Below are positions 24,317 to 33,866 of a DNA stretch of 64,000 bases, piece by piece. The position numbers and the translations under genes are program-made. The notes under the pieces are model-generated. The model worked only from the letters and a program-made list of their open reading frames with translations. It did not search any database and was not told where the DNA came from. This DNA comes from Lacinutrix venerupis (lineage in GTDB: Bacteria > Bacteroidota > Bacteroidia > Flavobacteriales > Flavobacteriaceae): the NCBI RefSeq assembly GCF_003663945.1, contig NZ_RCCH01000005.1:186001-250000 (forward strand). The letters are read 5' to 3'. Every line of letters begins with the position of its first letter. Position 1 is the first letter of the stretch.

Positions 24317-26188
24317 TTACCTTCCCATATACACTAAAAGCACAGAAATATCTGCAGGAGAAACACCACTTATTCTCGATGCTTGAGAAATTGTAACTGG
24401 TTGAATTTTGTTTAATTTTTCTCTTGCCTCTAAGCTCATAGATTGCAATTTTGAATAATTAAAATTAGGAGGTATTTTAATATTTTCTAATCTATTTAAT
24501 TTGTCTGCATTATTCTTTTCCTTATCAATATATCCAGAGTATTTTACCTGAATCTCGGCTTGCTCTATAATTTCCCTATCTAAATTATGCTCTTTAATAT
24601 AATCGTCTACAGATTTAATTTTACGCATATCTTCAATAGTAATATTTGGTCTTGCAAATATTTTATGCATTTTACCTTGCTGTTTTACACTAGCCGAGTT
24701 CTTAGATTCTAAAATAGGATTTGCTTCTTCTTTAGTGACACTTGTGTCTTTAAAAAACTGAACAAATTTTTCTGAAGCTTCACGCTTCTCCTCCATTCTT
24801 CTTAATCGTTTTTCGCTAGCTAAACCTAAATCATAAGCTCGAGGTGTTAATCTAAAATCGGCATTATCTTGTCTTAATAGAGTTCTATATTCTGCACGAG
24901 ACGTAAACATTCTATAAGGTTCTTCTGTTCCTTTTGTAATTAAATCGTCTACAAGAACTCCTATATATGCTTCGTTTCTTTGTAAGATAAACGGATCTTT
25001 TTCTTGCACTTTTAAAGATGCATTTATTCCAGCCATTAAACCTTGCGAAGCAGCTTCTTCGTAACCTGTAGTGCCATTAATTTGACCAGCAAAATACAAT
25101 CCATCTACTAACTTAGTTTCTAATGTATGTTTTAATTGTGTAGGTGGAAAATAATCATATTCTATTGCATAACCAGGTCTAAAGAACTTTACGTTTTCAA
25201 AACCAACAATAGAACGCATCGCTTTAAACTGAACATCTTCTGGTAAAGAAGTAGAAAAACCATTTATATACATTTCTACAGTATTCCAACCTTCAGGTTC
25301 AACAAATAATTGATGACTATTTTTATCTGAAAATCTATTTATTTTATCTTCAATACTTGGGCAATATCTTGGTCCTAAACTTTTAATTCTACCATTAAAC
25401 ATTGGAGAACGATCGAAACCTTCGCGAAGCAAATCGTGAACCAATTCACTTGTGTGCGCCATGTAACATGATCTTTGATTCTCTAATGGTTTTGTTGAAT
25501 CTAAAAAAGAGAATTTTTCTGGAATTTCATCACCAGGTTGCTCTGTCATTTTAGAAAAATCTAAAGAACGACCATCTACTCTTGGAGGTGTTCCTGTTTT
25601 CATTCTACCAGATTCGAAACCTAAATTTACAAGCTGTTCTGTAATTCCTGTAGCAGCTTTTTCTCCTGCTCTACCACCACCAAAATTTTTATCACCTATA
25701 TGAATTAAGCCATTTAAAAAAGTTCCATTTGTTAAAACAACAGACTTCCCTTTTACTTCGATTCCTAAAGATGTTTTTACTCCTACTATTTTTCCGTTTT
25801 CAACTATTAACCCAGAGACCATTTCTTGATAAAAATCTAAGTTCTTAGTATTTTCTAAAAGCATTCTCCAATCTTCTGCAAAACGCATTCTATCACTTTG
25901 CACTCTTGGAGACCACATTGCAGGCCCTTTAGATTTGTTTAGCATTTTAAATTGTATAGCAGACGTATCACTTACAATTCCGCTATAACCACCAAGCGCA
26001 TCAATCTCTCTTACAATTTGTCCTTTAGCAATTCCTCCCATAGCAGGATTACAAGACATCTGTGCTATGTTTTGCAAATTCATGGTAATTAACAAAGTTT
26101 TGCTTCCCATATTTGCAGCAGCAGCAGCAGCTTCACTTCCTGCGTGACCTGCTCCAACAACAATAACATCGTAAATTTCGTTAAACAT
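24317..26188 (-). CDS. mnmG: tRNA uridine-5-carboxymethylaminomethyl modification enzyme MnmG (GidA)
   Basis: 623-aa FAD-binding enzyme that, with MnmE, installs carboxymethylaminomethyl groups on U34 of certain tRNAs. The N-terminal dinucleotide fold is VIVVGAGHAGSEAAAAAANMG. Other signatures are SCNPAMGGIAKGQIVREIDALGG, KTGTPPRVDGRSLDFS and FAGQINGTTGYEEAASQGLMAGINA; the C-terminal helical domain ends in ISQASRISGVSPADISVLLVYMGR. Full length. It is flanked by parS-like sites on both sides, and its predicted promoter (26338-26345) lies upstream of two of them. Confidence 0.98.
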   Translation of the reverse strand: MFNEIYDVIVVGAGHAGSEAAAAAANMGSKTLLITMNLQNIAQMSCNPAMGGIAKGQIVREIDALGGYSGIVSDTSAIQFKMLNKSKGPAMWSPRVQSDRMRFAEDWRMLLENTKNLDFYQEMVSGLIVENGKIVGVKTSLGIEVKGKSVVLTNGTFLNGLIHIGDKNFGGGRAGEKAATGITEQLVNLGFESGRMKTGTPPRVDGRSLDFSKMTEQPGDEIPEKFSFLDSTKPLENQRSCYMAHTSELVHDLLREGFDRSPMFNGRIKSLGPRYCPSIEDKINRFSDKNSHQLFVEPEGWNTVEMYINGFSTSLPEDVQFKAMRSIVGFENVKFFRPGYAIEYDYFPPTQLKHTLETKLVDGLYFAGQINGTTGYEEAASQGLMAGINASLKVQEKDPFILQRNEAYIGVLVDDLITKGTEEPYRMFTSRAEYRTLLRQDNADFRLTPRAYDLGLASEKRLRRMEEKREASEKFVQFFKDTSVTKEEANPILESKNSASVKQQGKMHKIFARPNITIEDMRKIKSVDDYIKEHNLDREIIEQAEIQVKYSGYIDKEKNNADKLNRLENIKIPPNFNYSKLQSMSLEAREKLNKIQPVTISQASRISGVSPADISVLLVYMGR

Positions 26189-26250
26189 AATTTCTTTCTT
26201 CTTAAATTTAGCTACAACTACACCTGTAACTACAGAATTATCTTTTTTAG

Positions 26251-26266
26251 TGTTCCACGTGAAACA
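26251..26266. other. parS-like site in the mnmG leader (1)
   Basis: TGTTCCACGTGAAACA, one base from the canonical parS 16-mer TGTTTCACGTGAAACA. It lies 63 bp upstream of the mnmG ATG. Confidence 0.72.
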
Positions 26267-26295
26267 ATTAAGCTTTCTTTCAATTTAAAATACAA

Positions 26296-26311
26296 TGTTC
26301 CACGTGAAACA
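26296..26311. other. parS-like site in the mnmG leader (2)
   Basis: A second identical TGTTCCACGTGAAACA, start to start 45 bp from the first. Flanking bases extend the near-palindrome (AATG...CATT). Confidence 0.72.
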
Positions 26312-26337
26312 TTATATTATTAAAATAAAAAAGTCTG

Positions 26338-26345
26338 CAAATATA
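26338..26345 (-). promoter_or_regulatory. -7 box of mnmG
   Basis: TATATTTG on the minus strand, about 150 bp before the mnmG ATG. The two parS-like sites would lie in the transcribed leader. Confidence 0.5.
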
Positions 26346-26362
26346 CTACGAATTAATGAATT

Positions 26363-26773
26363 CTATATAAGTGTATTAAGATAGAAGTTTTCTTTATCTC
26401 GCATCTGCTTTGCTTCAATATCTGTTTTATCTTTATACCCACAATAATGAAGAATTCCATGAACAATAACACGATGGAGTTCTGTTTCAAAAGAAACTTT
26501 AAAATCTTTTGCATTATCCTCTACCCTTTCTGTGGAAATAAAAATATCTCCTTGTAGCTTTTTTCCTACCGAATAATCAAAGCTAATAATATCTGTTAAT
26601 GTATCATGATTTAGAAAATCTACATTTAGTTTATGTAGGTAATCATCATCACAAAAAACATAGTTTATTTCATCCTCCTTACAGTTTTCGTTGAAAATAA
26701 CAGAAGATATCCATTTTGAAATTTTAGCTTCATTAACAAGCTTAAAATCGTTTTCGTAGTTAAAACTAATCAT
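26363..26773 (-). CDS. ybeY: rRNA maturation endoribonuclease YbeY
   Basis: 136-aa single-strand-specific metallo-RNase involved in 16S rRNA 3' end maturation and ribosome quality control. The zinc motif is HRVIVHGILHYCGYKDKTD; the two HxxxH histidines are present, while the usual GYDH is GYKDK, the form I know from Bacteroidota homologues. DTLTDIISFDY is the conserved strand-loop before it. Its start overlaps the DUF4175 stop by 8 bp, so the two are translated from one mRNA. Confidence 0.93.
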   Translation of the reverse strand: MISFNYENDFKLVNEAKISKWISSVIFNENCKEDEINYVFCDDDYLHKLNVDFLNHDTLTDIISFDYSVGKKLQGDIFISTERVEDNAKDFKVSFETELHRVIVHGILHYCGYKDKTDIEAKQMRDKENFYLNTLI

Positions 26774-29700
26774 TCTTTTCTTTAAAGTATTCTTGTACTT
26801 TTTGTTTATAAATTTGTTGCAAAGGTAAGGCTTGCTTATTCAATATTTCGGTTGTATTAAAATATTCTTTTGCTTTAGGAATTTGATTGTTTGTAGTATT
26901 TGAAAAATCTTTTTTATTTGTTTCAGATTTACGTTTTGTATCCTGACCTTGCTCTAATGTTGCCTTTTCAAGTTTTAATAATTGATGTTGCAAATTCATC
27001 ATTTTGGATAAAGTTTCGTTTGTAAAACCGCCATTTATAAGATTATCTTCTACATCTTCCATTTGTTTTAGTAATTGCTTTGCATTTGCAGGAATACCTT
27101 TTCCTAGTTTTTCATCCATAGCAAGTTTATTTTCTAAAGCTTGACGTATTAATTGTTGTTGTTGGTAAATTTTATATAATTCTCCATTTATATCTTCACT
27201 AAATCCATCGTTTCCATCTTGTCCTTCACCTTTACCTCCTCCATTACCTTCTCCTTTTTCTTCACCTTCACCTTTTCCGTTTTTTCCCTTCTTACCATTT
27301 TTTCCACTTTCTCCATTCTCTCCGTCTTCGCCATTTTCACCAGGTTTTTTACCTTTACCTGGCTTCTCACCAGGTTTATCTCCAGGCTTTTCTCCAGGTT
27401 TCTCGCCACCTTCACTTTGCGGCTTTCCGCTTTTGCCTTTTTTTGTACCTTCTTCCATTTGTTTATTGAGTTCTTCTTGACTCATAATAATATCGGGAAG
27501 TGGCATACCGCCTTCTCCTTTACCTTTTCCTAACGATGGCATTGCCATAGCATTTTGCATTTGGTCTAAAGCATTGCTTAAAAAATCTGCCAAATTATTT
27601 GCAGATGTTACTGCATATTGTTGTGAAGATGTTCCTCTATATAAATTATTTTCTGCTAAATCTGCTAATGCTTTATCTATATTAGAATAAACTTCGGAAA
27701 TTTCTCTATTTACTTTTTCAGAAATTTTTGGTTGACGTAGTGATAATGCAAATAAACTATCATCTACATGTTCAAAATGTGTACGTAATTCTTTTTGCTT
27801 TTTTAAATATGTCGCATATTCATTATGGTTAACTTCTATGCTTTTAAACTGCTTCATTACACGCTCTTCATCAAAAGAAAAAAGGACTAAATTATCTAAA
27901 ATTTGTCGTAAGGTTTCTATATCTTCTTGTAAAGCTTCTTGTCCTCCTTGAGACATTTGTGCTTGCATTTTCATGCTCATTTCTTTCATTTTTTGGGCAG
28001 CACCTTTTTGATTTTTTTTAGCTTTTGAATTTTGACTTTGCTTCTGCTCTTCAGTTTGAGATTGTTCTTTTTTATCTAATTCTTCTGTAGCTTTTTCTTG
28101 ATCTTGTGCTACATTCTCTTCTTTATTTTCGTCTCGTGGTAAATCTATTGGTTGTTTTAATTGTTTATTATCCTTCTCAAGTTCGTCTAATTGTTTTTGT
28201 ATGTCTTTAAACTTTTTATTTAATTCCTCTTGCTTTTCTTTTGTATTCTCTTTTGGGTCTTTATTTGCAAGTTTATCTTGTTCTTTTGCAAGCTTATCTA
28301 ATTCATTTCCAATTTTTTCCATCTTTTTATTAACGTAATATCTTTTCGTTAATTCAAGCATTTGTTCGAGACTTCTTTTTTGATTTTTTGCTTTTTGAGC
28401 AAGTTTATCTAACTTCTCTGAGAATTCTTCTTTATTCATTTTCTCGCGAAGTTTCTCTAATTCTTCAAGAAGTTTTTCGTCTTTTTTAAGCTGCTCTTCA
28501 TTTTCTTTTAAACGCTCTTTTAAATCTTCTTTAAATTGATCTTCTTCTTTATTTTCTTTTTGAAAGTCTTCTAAGTTTTTTTGAAGTTTTTTATTAAACT
28601 TCTGCATCATTTGTTCTTGTTGTTTTTGACGCTTTATAAAATTTTCAATTTTCTTTTTATCGTTAAAATTAAGTTCAGATTTTTCTTTTTGTGTTTTAGA
28701 GAGTTCTTCTAATTCTTTTTGTTGCTTATCGAATTTTTCTAAAGATTTATTTAAATCTTGAATGGTTTCATTTTGTTCATTTAATTGTTTTTGTTCCTCT
28801 TCATCTGCAGTACGTTTTCTATAACTAAACACACTACTTTTAGTGCTTTTATTTTTATTAACTGCATCATTATCGAAAACTTCAAAATATAAATTATAAC
28901 TCGTACCTTCTTTTATTTCTAAATTATTAGGAAAAGCACTAACAAATTCACTAAAATTTGAACCCGAAATTGGTATACGCTCTATTTTTTTATCCTTCTC
29001 ATTTTCGCTTGGATAATAAACTAATTGTAATTTATTTAAACCATAATCGTCGCTAACTTTACCATAGAAATATAAAGATTGTTGGTCTAAAGAATCTATT
29101 TTAGATTGTAATTTAAGCTCTGGATATTCATCACGAACTACTTGAATGTTAAAGGATAAACTTTCGTAATCTTTTAGTTGCTTGTTACTTGTTGCAATAC
29201 TATAATCTAAATTATTATATACTCTTTTTTGTACAGAAAACTTGTTGTTTTCTATGGTATTAAATTGTATTGTATCGTTTGCATAAAGTGTAGCATAATT
29301 TGTTGCTTTTGTATTTAATTTCCATGTTATATTAGTTCCTGCTGGAACAATGGCATTACCTGTGCTTTTTAATACCTCATCTCGTTTATTTGTATAGTTT
29401 GGATAGTTTAAAACCATATCAAAACTTAATAGTGTTGGTACTGGAGCAACAGAAACAGTATAAGGTTTAGATGTTACATTATTAGCAAATAAATTAAAAG
29501 TTATATTGTTTTTAGGTTGCTCGAAAACATACTCAAAAGCTCCTGCTCCACGTTGTTGTAAATAATATGTTTCGTTGTTAAAAGTAATTTGTGCAGTTTC
29601 TGGTATTACATCGCCAGCAGTTTTTACAATTAATCTAAACTCCTTATTTTCAACAGCCTGTAAGCTTTCGTTTAATACAAAAAATTGAAAAGGAGCTGGT

Positions 29701-30272
29701 GGCTCATAAGCAGTTTGATAATTAACTACACGTTCATAACTATCGCTAAACCAATTTAATTTACCTGAAACTGCTGTGATTAATATTATTGCTAATGGAA
29801 TAGCAGCATATTTTAAATATTTAGTGTTTTTCTTAAAATTAATAGCGAGCTTAAATGGTACTGGCGTTAATTCGGAGGATTTTTGATTAATACTTGCTAA
29901 TAATAACTCTGAGTCCGAATTAGAGCTTTTAAGTTGTAAAACATTTAATAATTTATCGTTAACTTCTGGAAAATGACTACCAATTATTAACGAGGCATCT
30001 TCGTAATTTATCCCTTTTTGAAGTTTAAATAATTTTGCTAACGGAATAACTATAAACTTAATAAAAAGCGCCACTTCTACAGCTATAAATAACCAAAATA
30101 AAATTGTTCGAGCGGTAGAATTTAGCCAAAGAAAATGTTCAATTAATAAGGTAATTAACAGATATAACAAACCAATACTAAAAAATAAAATAGCACCTTT
30201 AATTAACTCGTTGGTGTAATATTTTTTAATGAATTGCTCAAGTTTAGTTTGTATATTTTTAAAATTGCTCAT
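26766..30272 (-). CDS. DUF4175 family membrane protein with Gly/Pro/Lys-rich tail
   Basis: 1168 aa. Two N-terminal membrane segments (about residues 22-48 and 56-75) and a third near 155-170 precede a large extracytoplasmic beta region. Long Glu/Lys/Gln coiled coils follow (about 480-800), then a low-complexity stretch near 950-1025 (KPGEKPGDKPGEKPGKGKKP and similar) and a C-terminal helical part. This matches the DUF4175 family of Bacteroidota; function is not established. The collagen-like tail is coded by imperfect short repeats and may vary in length. It overlaps ybeY by 8 bp. Confidence 0.88.
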   Translation of the reverse strand: MSNFKNIQTKLEQFIKKYYTNELIKGAILFFSIGLLYLLITLLIEHFLWLNSTARTILFWLFIAVEVALFIKFIVIPLAKLFKLQKGINYEDASLIIGSHFPEVNDKLLNVLQLKSSNSDSELLLASINQKSSELTPVPFKLAINFKKNTKYLKYAAIPLAIILITAVSGKLNWFSDSYERVVNYQTAYEPPAPFQFFVLNESLQAVENKEFRLIVKTAGDVIPETAQITFNNETYYLQQRGAGAFEYVFEQPKNNITFNLFANNVTSKPYTVSVAPVPTLLSFDMVLNYPNYTNKRDEVLKSTGNAIVPAGTNITWKLNTKATNYATLYANDTIQFNTIENNKFSVQKRVYNNLDYSIATSNKQLKDYESLSFNIQVVRDEYPELKLQSKIDSLDQQSLYFYGKVSDDYGLNKLQLVYYPSENEKDKKIERIPISGSNFSEFVSAFPNNLEIKEGTSYNLYFEVFDNDAVNKNKSTKSSVFSYRKRTADEEEQKQLNEQNETIQDLNKSLEKFDKQQKELEELSKTQKEKSELNFNDKKKIENFIKRQKQQEQMMQKFNKKLQKNLEDFQKENKEEDQFKEDLKERLKENEEQLKKDEKLLEELEKLREKMNKEEFSEKLDKLAQKAKNQKRSLEQMLELTKRYYVNKKMEKIGNELDKLAKEQDKLANKDPKENTKEKQEELNKKFKDIQKQLDELEKDNKQLKQPIDLPRDENKEENVAQDQEKATEELDKKEQSQTEEQKQSQNSKAKKNQKGAAQKMKEMSMKMQAQMSQGGQEALQEDIETLRQILDNLVLFSFDEERVMKQFKSIEVNHNEYATYLKKQKELRTHFEHVDDSLFALSLRQPKISEKVNREISEVYSNIDKALADLAENNLYRGTSSQQYAVTSANNLADFLSNALDQMQNAMAMPSLGKGKGEGGMPLPDIIMSQEELNKQMEEGTKKGKSGKPQSEGGEKPGEKPGDKPGEKPGKGKKPGENGEDGENGESGKNGKKGKNGKGEGEEKGEGNGGGKGEGQDGNDGFSEDINGELYKIYQQQQLIRQALENKLAMDEKLGKGIPANAKQLLKQMEDVEDNLINGGFTNETLSKMMNLQHQLLKLEKATLEQGQDTKRKSETNKKDFSNTTNNQIPKAKEYFNTTEILNKQALPLQQIYKQKVQEYFKEKND

Positions 30273-30376
30273 TAATTTATAAATTCTTTTTTAACAACTA
30301 CTGCTTAAAACCACTTGTTTACAACTTATAAAACTACAATTTTATTTTTCAAACTCTAATAATTATGTGTTAATTG

Positions 30377-30384
30377 TATCTTTG
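30377..30384 (+). promoter_or_regulatory. -7 box of gltX
   Basis: TATCTTTG matches TAnnTTTG. It overlaps an upstream in-frame GTG at 30384, arguing that translation starts at ATG 30405 instead. Confidence 0.65.
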
Positions 30385-30404
30385 TGCACTTAAAACTTAA
30401 ATTG

Positions 30405-31913
30405 ATGTCTAAAAATGTTCGTGTGCGTTTCGCACCTAGTCCAACTGGACCTTTACATATAGGAGGAGTTAGAACTGCTCTTTTTAATTATTTATTTGCA
30501 AAAAAACATAATGGTACTTTTGTATTACGTATTGAAGATACAGACCAAAACCGCTATGTAGAAGGCGCAGAACAATATATAATTGATGCTTTAAACTGGT
30601 GTAATATTCCTTTTGATGAAGGCCCAAATAAAAACGAAAAATTTGGCCCTTATAGACAAAGCGAACGTAAAGATTTATACAAGGATTATGCCGAGCAACT
30701 TATAGCATCTGGTAATGCATATTATGCTTTTGATACTGCAGTGAGTTTAGATGCACACCGTAAAGACCATGAAGCTAACGGAAAAACATTTATTTACAAC
30801 TGGCATAACCGTTTAAAACTAAGTAACTCTTTATCTCTTTCTCAAGAAGAAGTAAAAGCTAAATTAGATAATGGTGATGATTATGTTATTCGTTTTAAAT
30901 CGCCTCAAGACCAAACATTACATTTAAAAGATATTATACGTGGTGATATAAAAATAGACACTAATATATTAGACGATAAAGTGTTATTTAAAAGCGATGG
31001 TATGCCAACTTACCATTTAGCAAATATTGTAGACGACCATTTAATGGAAATCTCTCATGTTATTCGTGGTGAAGAATGGTTACCATCTTTAGCATTACAT
31101 ATGCAATTATATACTGCTTTTGGTTGGGATGCTCCAGAATTTGCACACTTACCATTAATTTTAAAGCCAACTGGTAAAGGAAAATTAAGCAAACGTGATG
31201 GCGATAAATTAGGTTTTCCAGTATTTCCTTTAGAGTATACATCACCAAATGGAGATGTATCTAAAGGTTATAAAGAAGAAGGCTATTTTGCAGATGCAGT
31301 TATTAATTTCTTATCATTTTTAGGATGGAATCCTGGTACAGAACAAGAAATTTTTAGTTTAGAAGAACTTATTACTGCTTTCGATTTAAGTCGTGTAAAT
31401 AAAGCCGGAGCACGTTTTGATCCAGATAAAACAAAATGGTTTAACCACCATTACATGCAAGAACAAAATAACGATGAGTTAGCCGAAGCTTTTAAAAATA
31501 ATCATGACGAGTTAAAAGATATCGATGTTAATTACATTGCTATGGTTGTTAATTTAGTAAAAGAACGTGCAACGTTTGTAAACGACTTTTGGGACTTAAG
31601 TAGCTTCTTCTTCGTAGCACCAGAAAGTTTTGATGAAAAAGCATCTAAAAAAGCTTTTAAAGACGAAACAAAAGAACTTATGACGACACTTGTTTCAATA
31701 ATATCTAATATTGAAGAATTTGAAGTAGAAACGCTTCAAAAGGAAATAAAAGGATGGATTACAGGAAACGAAATAGGTTTTGGAAAAGTTATGATGCCTT
31801 TACGTTTAGCTCTTGTTGGTGCTTTACAAGGTCCAGATGTTTTTGATATTATTTACATGATTGGTAAAGCAGAAACTATAAAGCGTATAGAAAAAGTAAT
31901 TTCAGTTTTATAA
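30405..31913 (+). CDS. gltX: Glutamyl-tRNA synthetase
   Basis: Charges tRNA-Glu with glutamate; the product also supplies the glutamyl-tRNA that LanB enzymes use for dehydration. It is 502 aa from ATG 30405 (MSKNVRVRFAPSPTGPLHIGG). The HIGH-like motif is PLHIGG and the KMSKS-like motif is GKLSKRDGDKLG. An in-frame GTG at 30384 lies inside the promoter box and is rejected as a start. The class I catalytic core and C-terminal anticodon-binding helices are complete. It is monocistronic, with a terminator at 31934-31963. Confidence 0.97.
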   Translation: MSKNVRVRFAPSPTGPLHIGGVRTALFNYLFAKKHNGTFVLRIEDTDQNRYVEGAEQYIIDALNWCNIPFDEGPNKNEKFGPYRQSERKDLYKDYAEQLIASGNAYYAFDTAVSLDAHRKDHEANGKTFIYNWHNRLKLSNSLSLSQEEVKAKLDNGDDYVIRFKSPQDQTLHLKDIIRGDIKIDTNILDDKVLFKSDGMPTYHLANIVDDHLMEISHVIRGEEWLPSLALHMQLYTAFGWDAPEFAHLPLILKPTGKGKLSKRDGDKLGFPVFPLEYTSPNGDVSKGYKEEGYFADAVINFLSFLGWNPGTEQEIFSLEELITAFDLSRVNKAGARFDPDKTKWFNHHYMQEQNNDELAEAFKNNHDELKDIDVNYIAMVVNLVKERATFVNDFWDLSSFFFVAPESFDEKASKKAFKDETKELMTTLVSIISNIEEFEVETLQKEIKGWITGNEIGFGKVMMPLRLALVGALQGPDVFDIIYMIGKAETIKRIEKVISVL

Positions 31914-31933
31914 AATTTAAAATATATATAGAA

Positions 31934-31963
31934 AAAAAGCGAGCCATTTAGCTCGCTTTTTTA
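31934..31963. terminator. Bidirectional terminator gltX/M36 peptidase
   Basis: Stem AAAGCGAGC/GCTCGCTTT with flanking A and T runs between two convergent genes. Confidence 0.88.
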
Positions 31964-31983
31964 TTTATAAATAAATCTAATTT

Positions 31984-33819
31984 TTACTCTTTAATAAACT
32001 TTAATACAGCATCTACTCCATTAAACTTAACAAAGTAAGTTCCTGTAGAAAGATGAGATACATCCATTGTTTTATTAGTAGTATTTATTATTTGGTCTTT
32101 AACTTTTTGACCTAACATATTAAATACAGTAACATTATATTCTTCATTTATATTTTTAAAAGTAATAACTCCATTTGTTGGATTTGGGAATATTGAAATT
32201 GTATTTACATTAAATTCATCTACACTTAAATTACAAGTATAAGCTGGTAGATTATAGCCTTGTGCAGTAAATCTATTTGTCATGGCTTGAATATCTGCAC
32301 AAGTATAACCATGAGCTGTTCCCATATCTATTGCCGCTTGCCTTACAGCTATTGCAGCATTTTGTTGGTTAGTACCACTATTAGTCATACCAAGTCCTTC
32401 TAAAAAGGCTTTATCTGTTTTTTCACGACCTATATCTTCCCAAATTTCCATTAATGTAGTTGCCCACATTTGTCCATCGGTGTGTATTTGTCCTACTAAT
32501 CCTCCTGGATATTGTGCTCCGTAAACTGTACTTCTTCCAGGCCAACATGCATTATGTCCATCCCAACCAAAAACCCAATTTCTAGCAGCATCACTTGCAG
32601 ACCATTGCCCTAAACTTCTTTTATAAGAGTTTGCCCAATAATCTCCACTACCTTCACTTAATCCGTTTACTTGAGATAAACCTCCGTTAGTAATCCAATC
32701 GTGTAAACCGTGACCTAATTCGTGTAAAATTACATCGGCATCTTCACCATCATCTACGCAACCTTCACCAAAATTTAAAGTTCCACTAGTATAATAAGAG
32801 TTATCTGCACCGTTTGCTCCATGTGGATCGAAACGGATTACACCACCATTTTGAGATGGAGCTAACGTAATACCTAAATCTAAATTAATATAACGCATAG
32901 ATTTATCTGTATGGTAATATACGTTTGCAGCTTCAAAACCATCTTCTTGTCTATTAAATTCAAAATTGTTTGAAGCTTGAATAAATAAACCTTTATTTGG
33001 AGCTGTTAGTTCTGCTATTTGCGTGTAAGGACCTTTTAAAGTATAATTTCCTCCTGATAATTCAATATCTAAAAGTGTAACAGGTGTTCTTGCCGCATCT
33101 AAAGCAGCATTAGTAACATCGTTTTCATCTACATATTGTCCGCCATAAGCACTTGTAGTTGCTGTTAATGGATCTGTATCGTATATCATTGCAGTTCCAG
33201 AAGCCATCATAATTGAAGAGGTGTTTTTTGTTTTTAATGGAGTTGTTTTGTGTTTTTTATCTTTATATCCATGAGAATAATAAAAAGCAACATCTTTACT
33301 ACTTAAAATAGCTCCTGTTTGAGCATCTACCATTACCTCCCAAGCTCCAGGTTTAGTATAAGCATTTACTAAAAAGCGGTAAGCAAGTGTTGTTTGGTTA
33401 TTGCTTTTTATTATAAAAAGTTTCTTTTCTAAATTTACAACATCTTCTAATTCAACATTTAAATTTGTTAAAGCGCTTTGTTGAGCTTCTGTTTGAGAAA
33501 TACTTGGTATTGTATTTATGGTTTCAATACTAGAATCGTAAGTACTTGCGTGGTATGTTACATTTTTTCTGTTAGATAAATGAACTGTAACTTCTGCATT
33601 AAAAACCTGTACACCATTCATCATTTGATAAAAACGAAACGTTTCTCCAGAAGGTCCTACTCTACTAAATTGCATATCTAAAGTATGATTATCTTGAATA
33701 TTTAACTCATGCTTATTATTTTCTAACCAATTACGAGCAATAGTTTCGCCATCTATTTGCCCAAAAACTATAGATAAGTTAAAAAGCATAAAGTAAAAAA
33801 AAAGTAGTTTTTGTTTCAT
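31984..33819 (-). CDS. Secreted M36-type (fungalysin-like) metallopeptidase with T9SS sorting domain
   Basis: 611-aa extracellular protease. A signal peptide (LSIVFGQ) is followed by an FTP-like propeptide (FRFYQMMNGVQVFNAEVTVHL) and a zinc peptidase core with HELGH (His366, Glu367, His370) and the downstream SEGSGDYWAN supplying a third ligand. The C-terminal ~75 residues are a type A sorting domain for the type IX secretion system (ISIFPNPTNGVITFKN, LGQKV, LSTGTYFVKF). The protein should therefore be exported by T9SS and fixed to the surface or released. It is a single gene convergent with gltX. Confidence 0.88.
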   Translation of the reverse strand: MKQKLLFFYFMLFNLSIVFGQIDGETIARNWLENNKHELNIQDNHTLDMQFSRVGPSGETFRFYQMMNGVQVFNAEVTVHLSNRKNVTYHASTYDSSIETINTIPSISQTEAQQSALTNLNVELEDVVNLEKKLFIIKSNNQTTLAYRFLVNAYTKPGAWEVMVDAQTGAILSSKDVAFYYSHGYKDKKHKTTPLKTKNTSSIMMASGTAMIYDTDPLTATTSAYGGQYVDENDVTNAALDAARTPVTLLDIELSGGNYTLKGPYTQIAELTAPNKGLFIQASNNFEFNRQEDGFEAANVYYHTDKSMRYINLDLGITLAPSQNGGVIRFDPHGANGADNSYYTSGTLNFGEGCVDDGEDADVILHELGHGLHDWITNGGLSQVNGLSEGSGDYWANSYKRSLGQWSASDAARNWVFGWDGHNACWPGRSTVYGAQYPGGLVGQIHTDGQMWATTLMEIWEDIGREKTDKAFLEGLGMTNSGTNQQNAAIAVRQAAIDMGTAHGYTCADIQAMTNRFTAQGYNLPAYTCNLSVDEFNVNTISIFPNPTNGVITFKNINEEYNVTVFNMLGQKVKDQIINTTNKTMDVSHLSTGTYFVKFNGVDAVLKFIKE

Positions 33820-33866
33820 AATTCGTTAATTTATTAATTAATTAAGCACAAGATAGTTACAATTTT

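Noticed and set aside
27188-27533. Repetitive ORFs in the other frames of the DUF4175 tail
   Set aside because: Low-complexity shadows of the Gly/Lys/Glu-rich coding tract.
30384-30404. GTG start for gltX
   Set aside because: It lies within the TATCTTTG promoter box; ATG 30405 gives the canonical MSKNVRVRFAPSPTG start.
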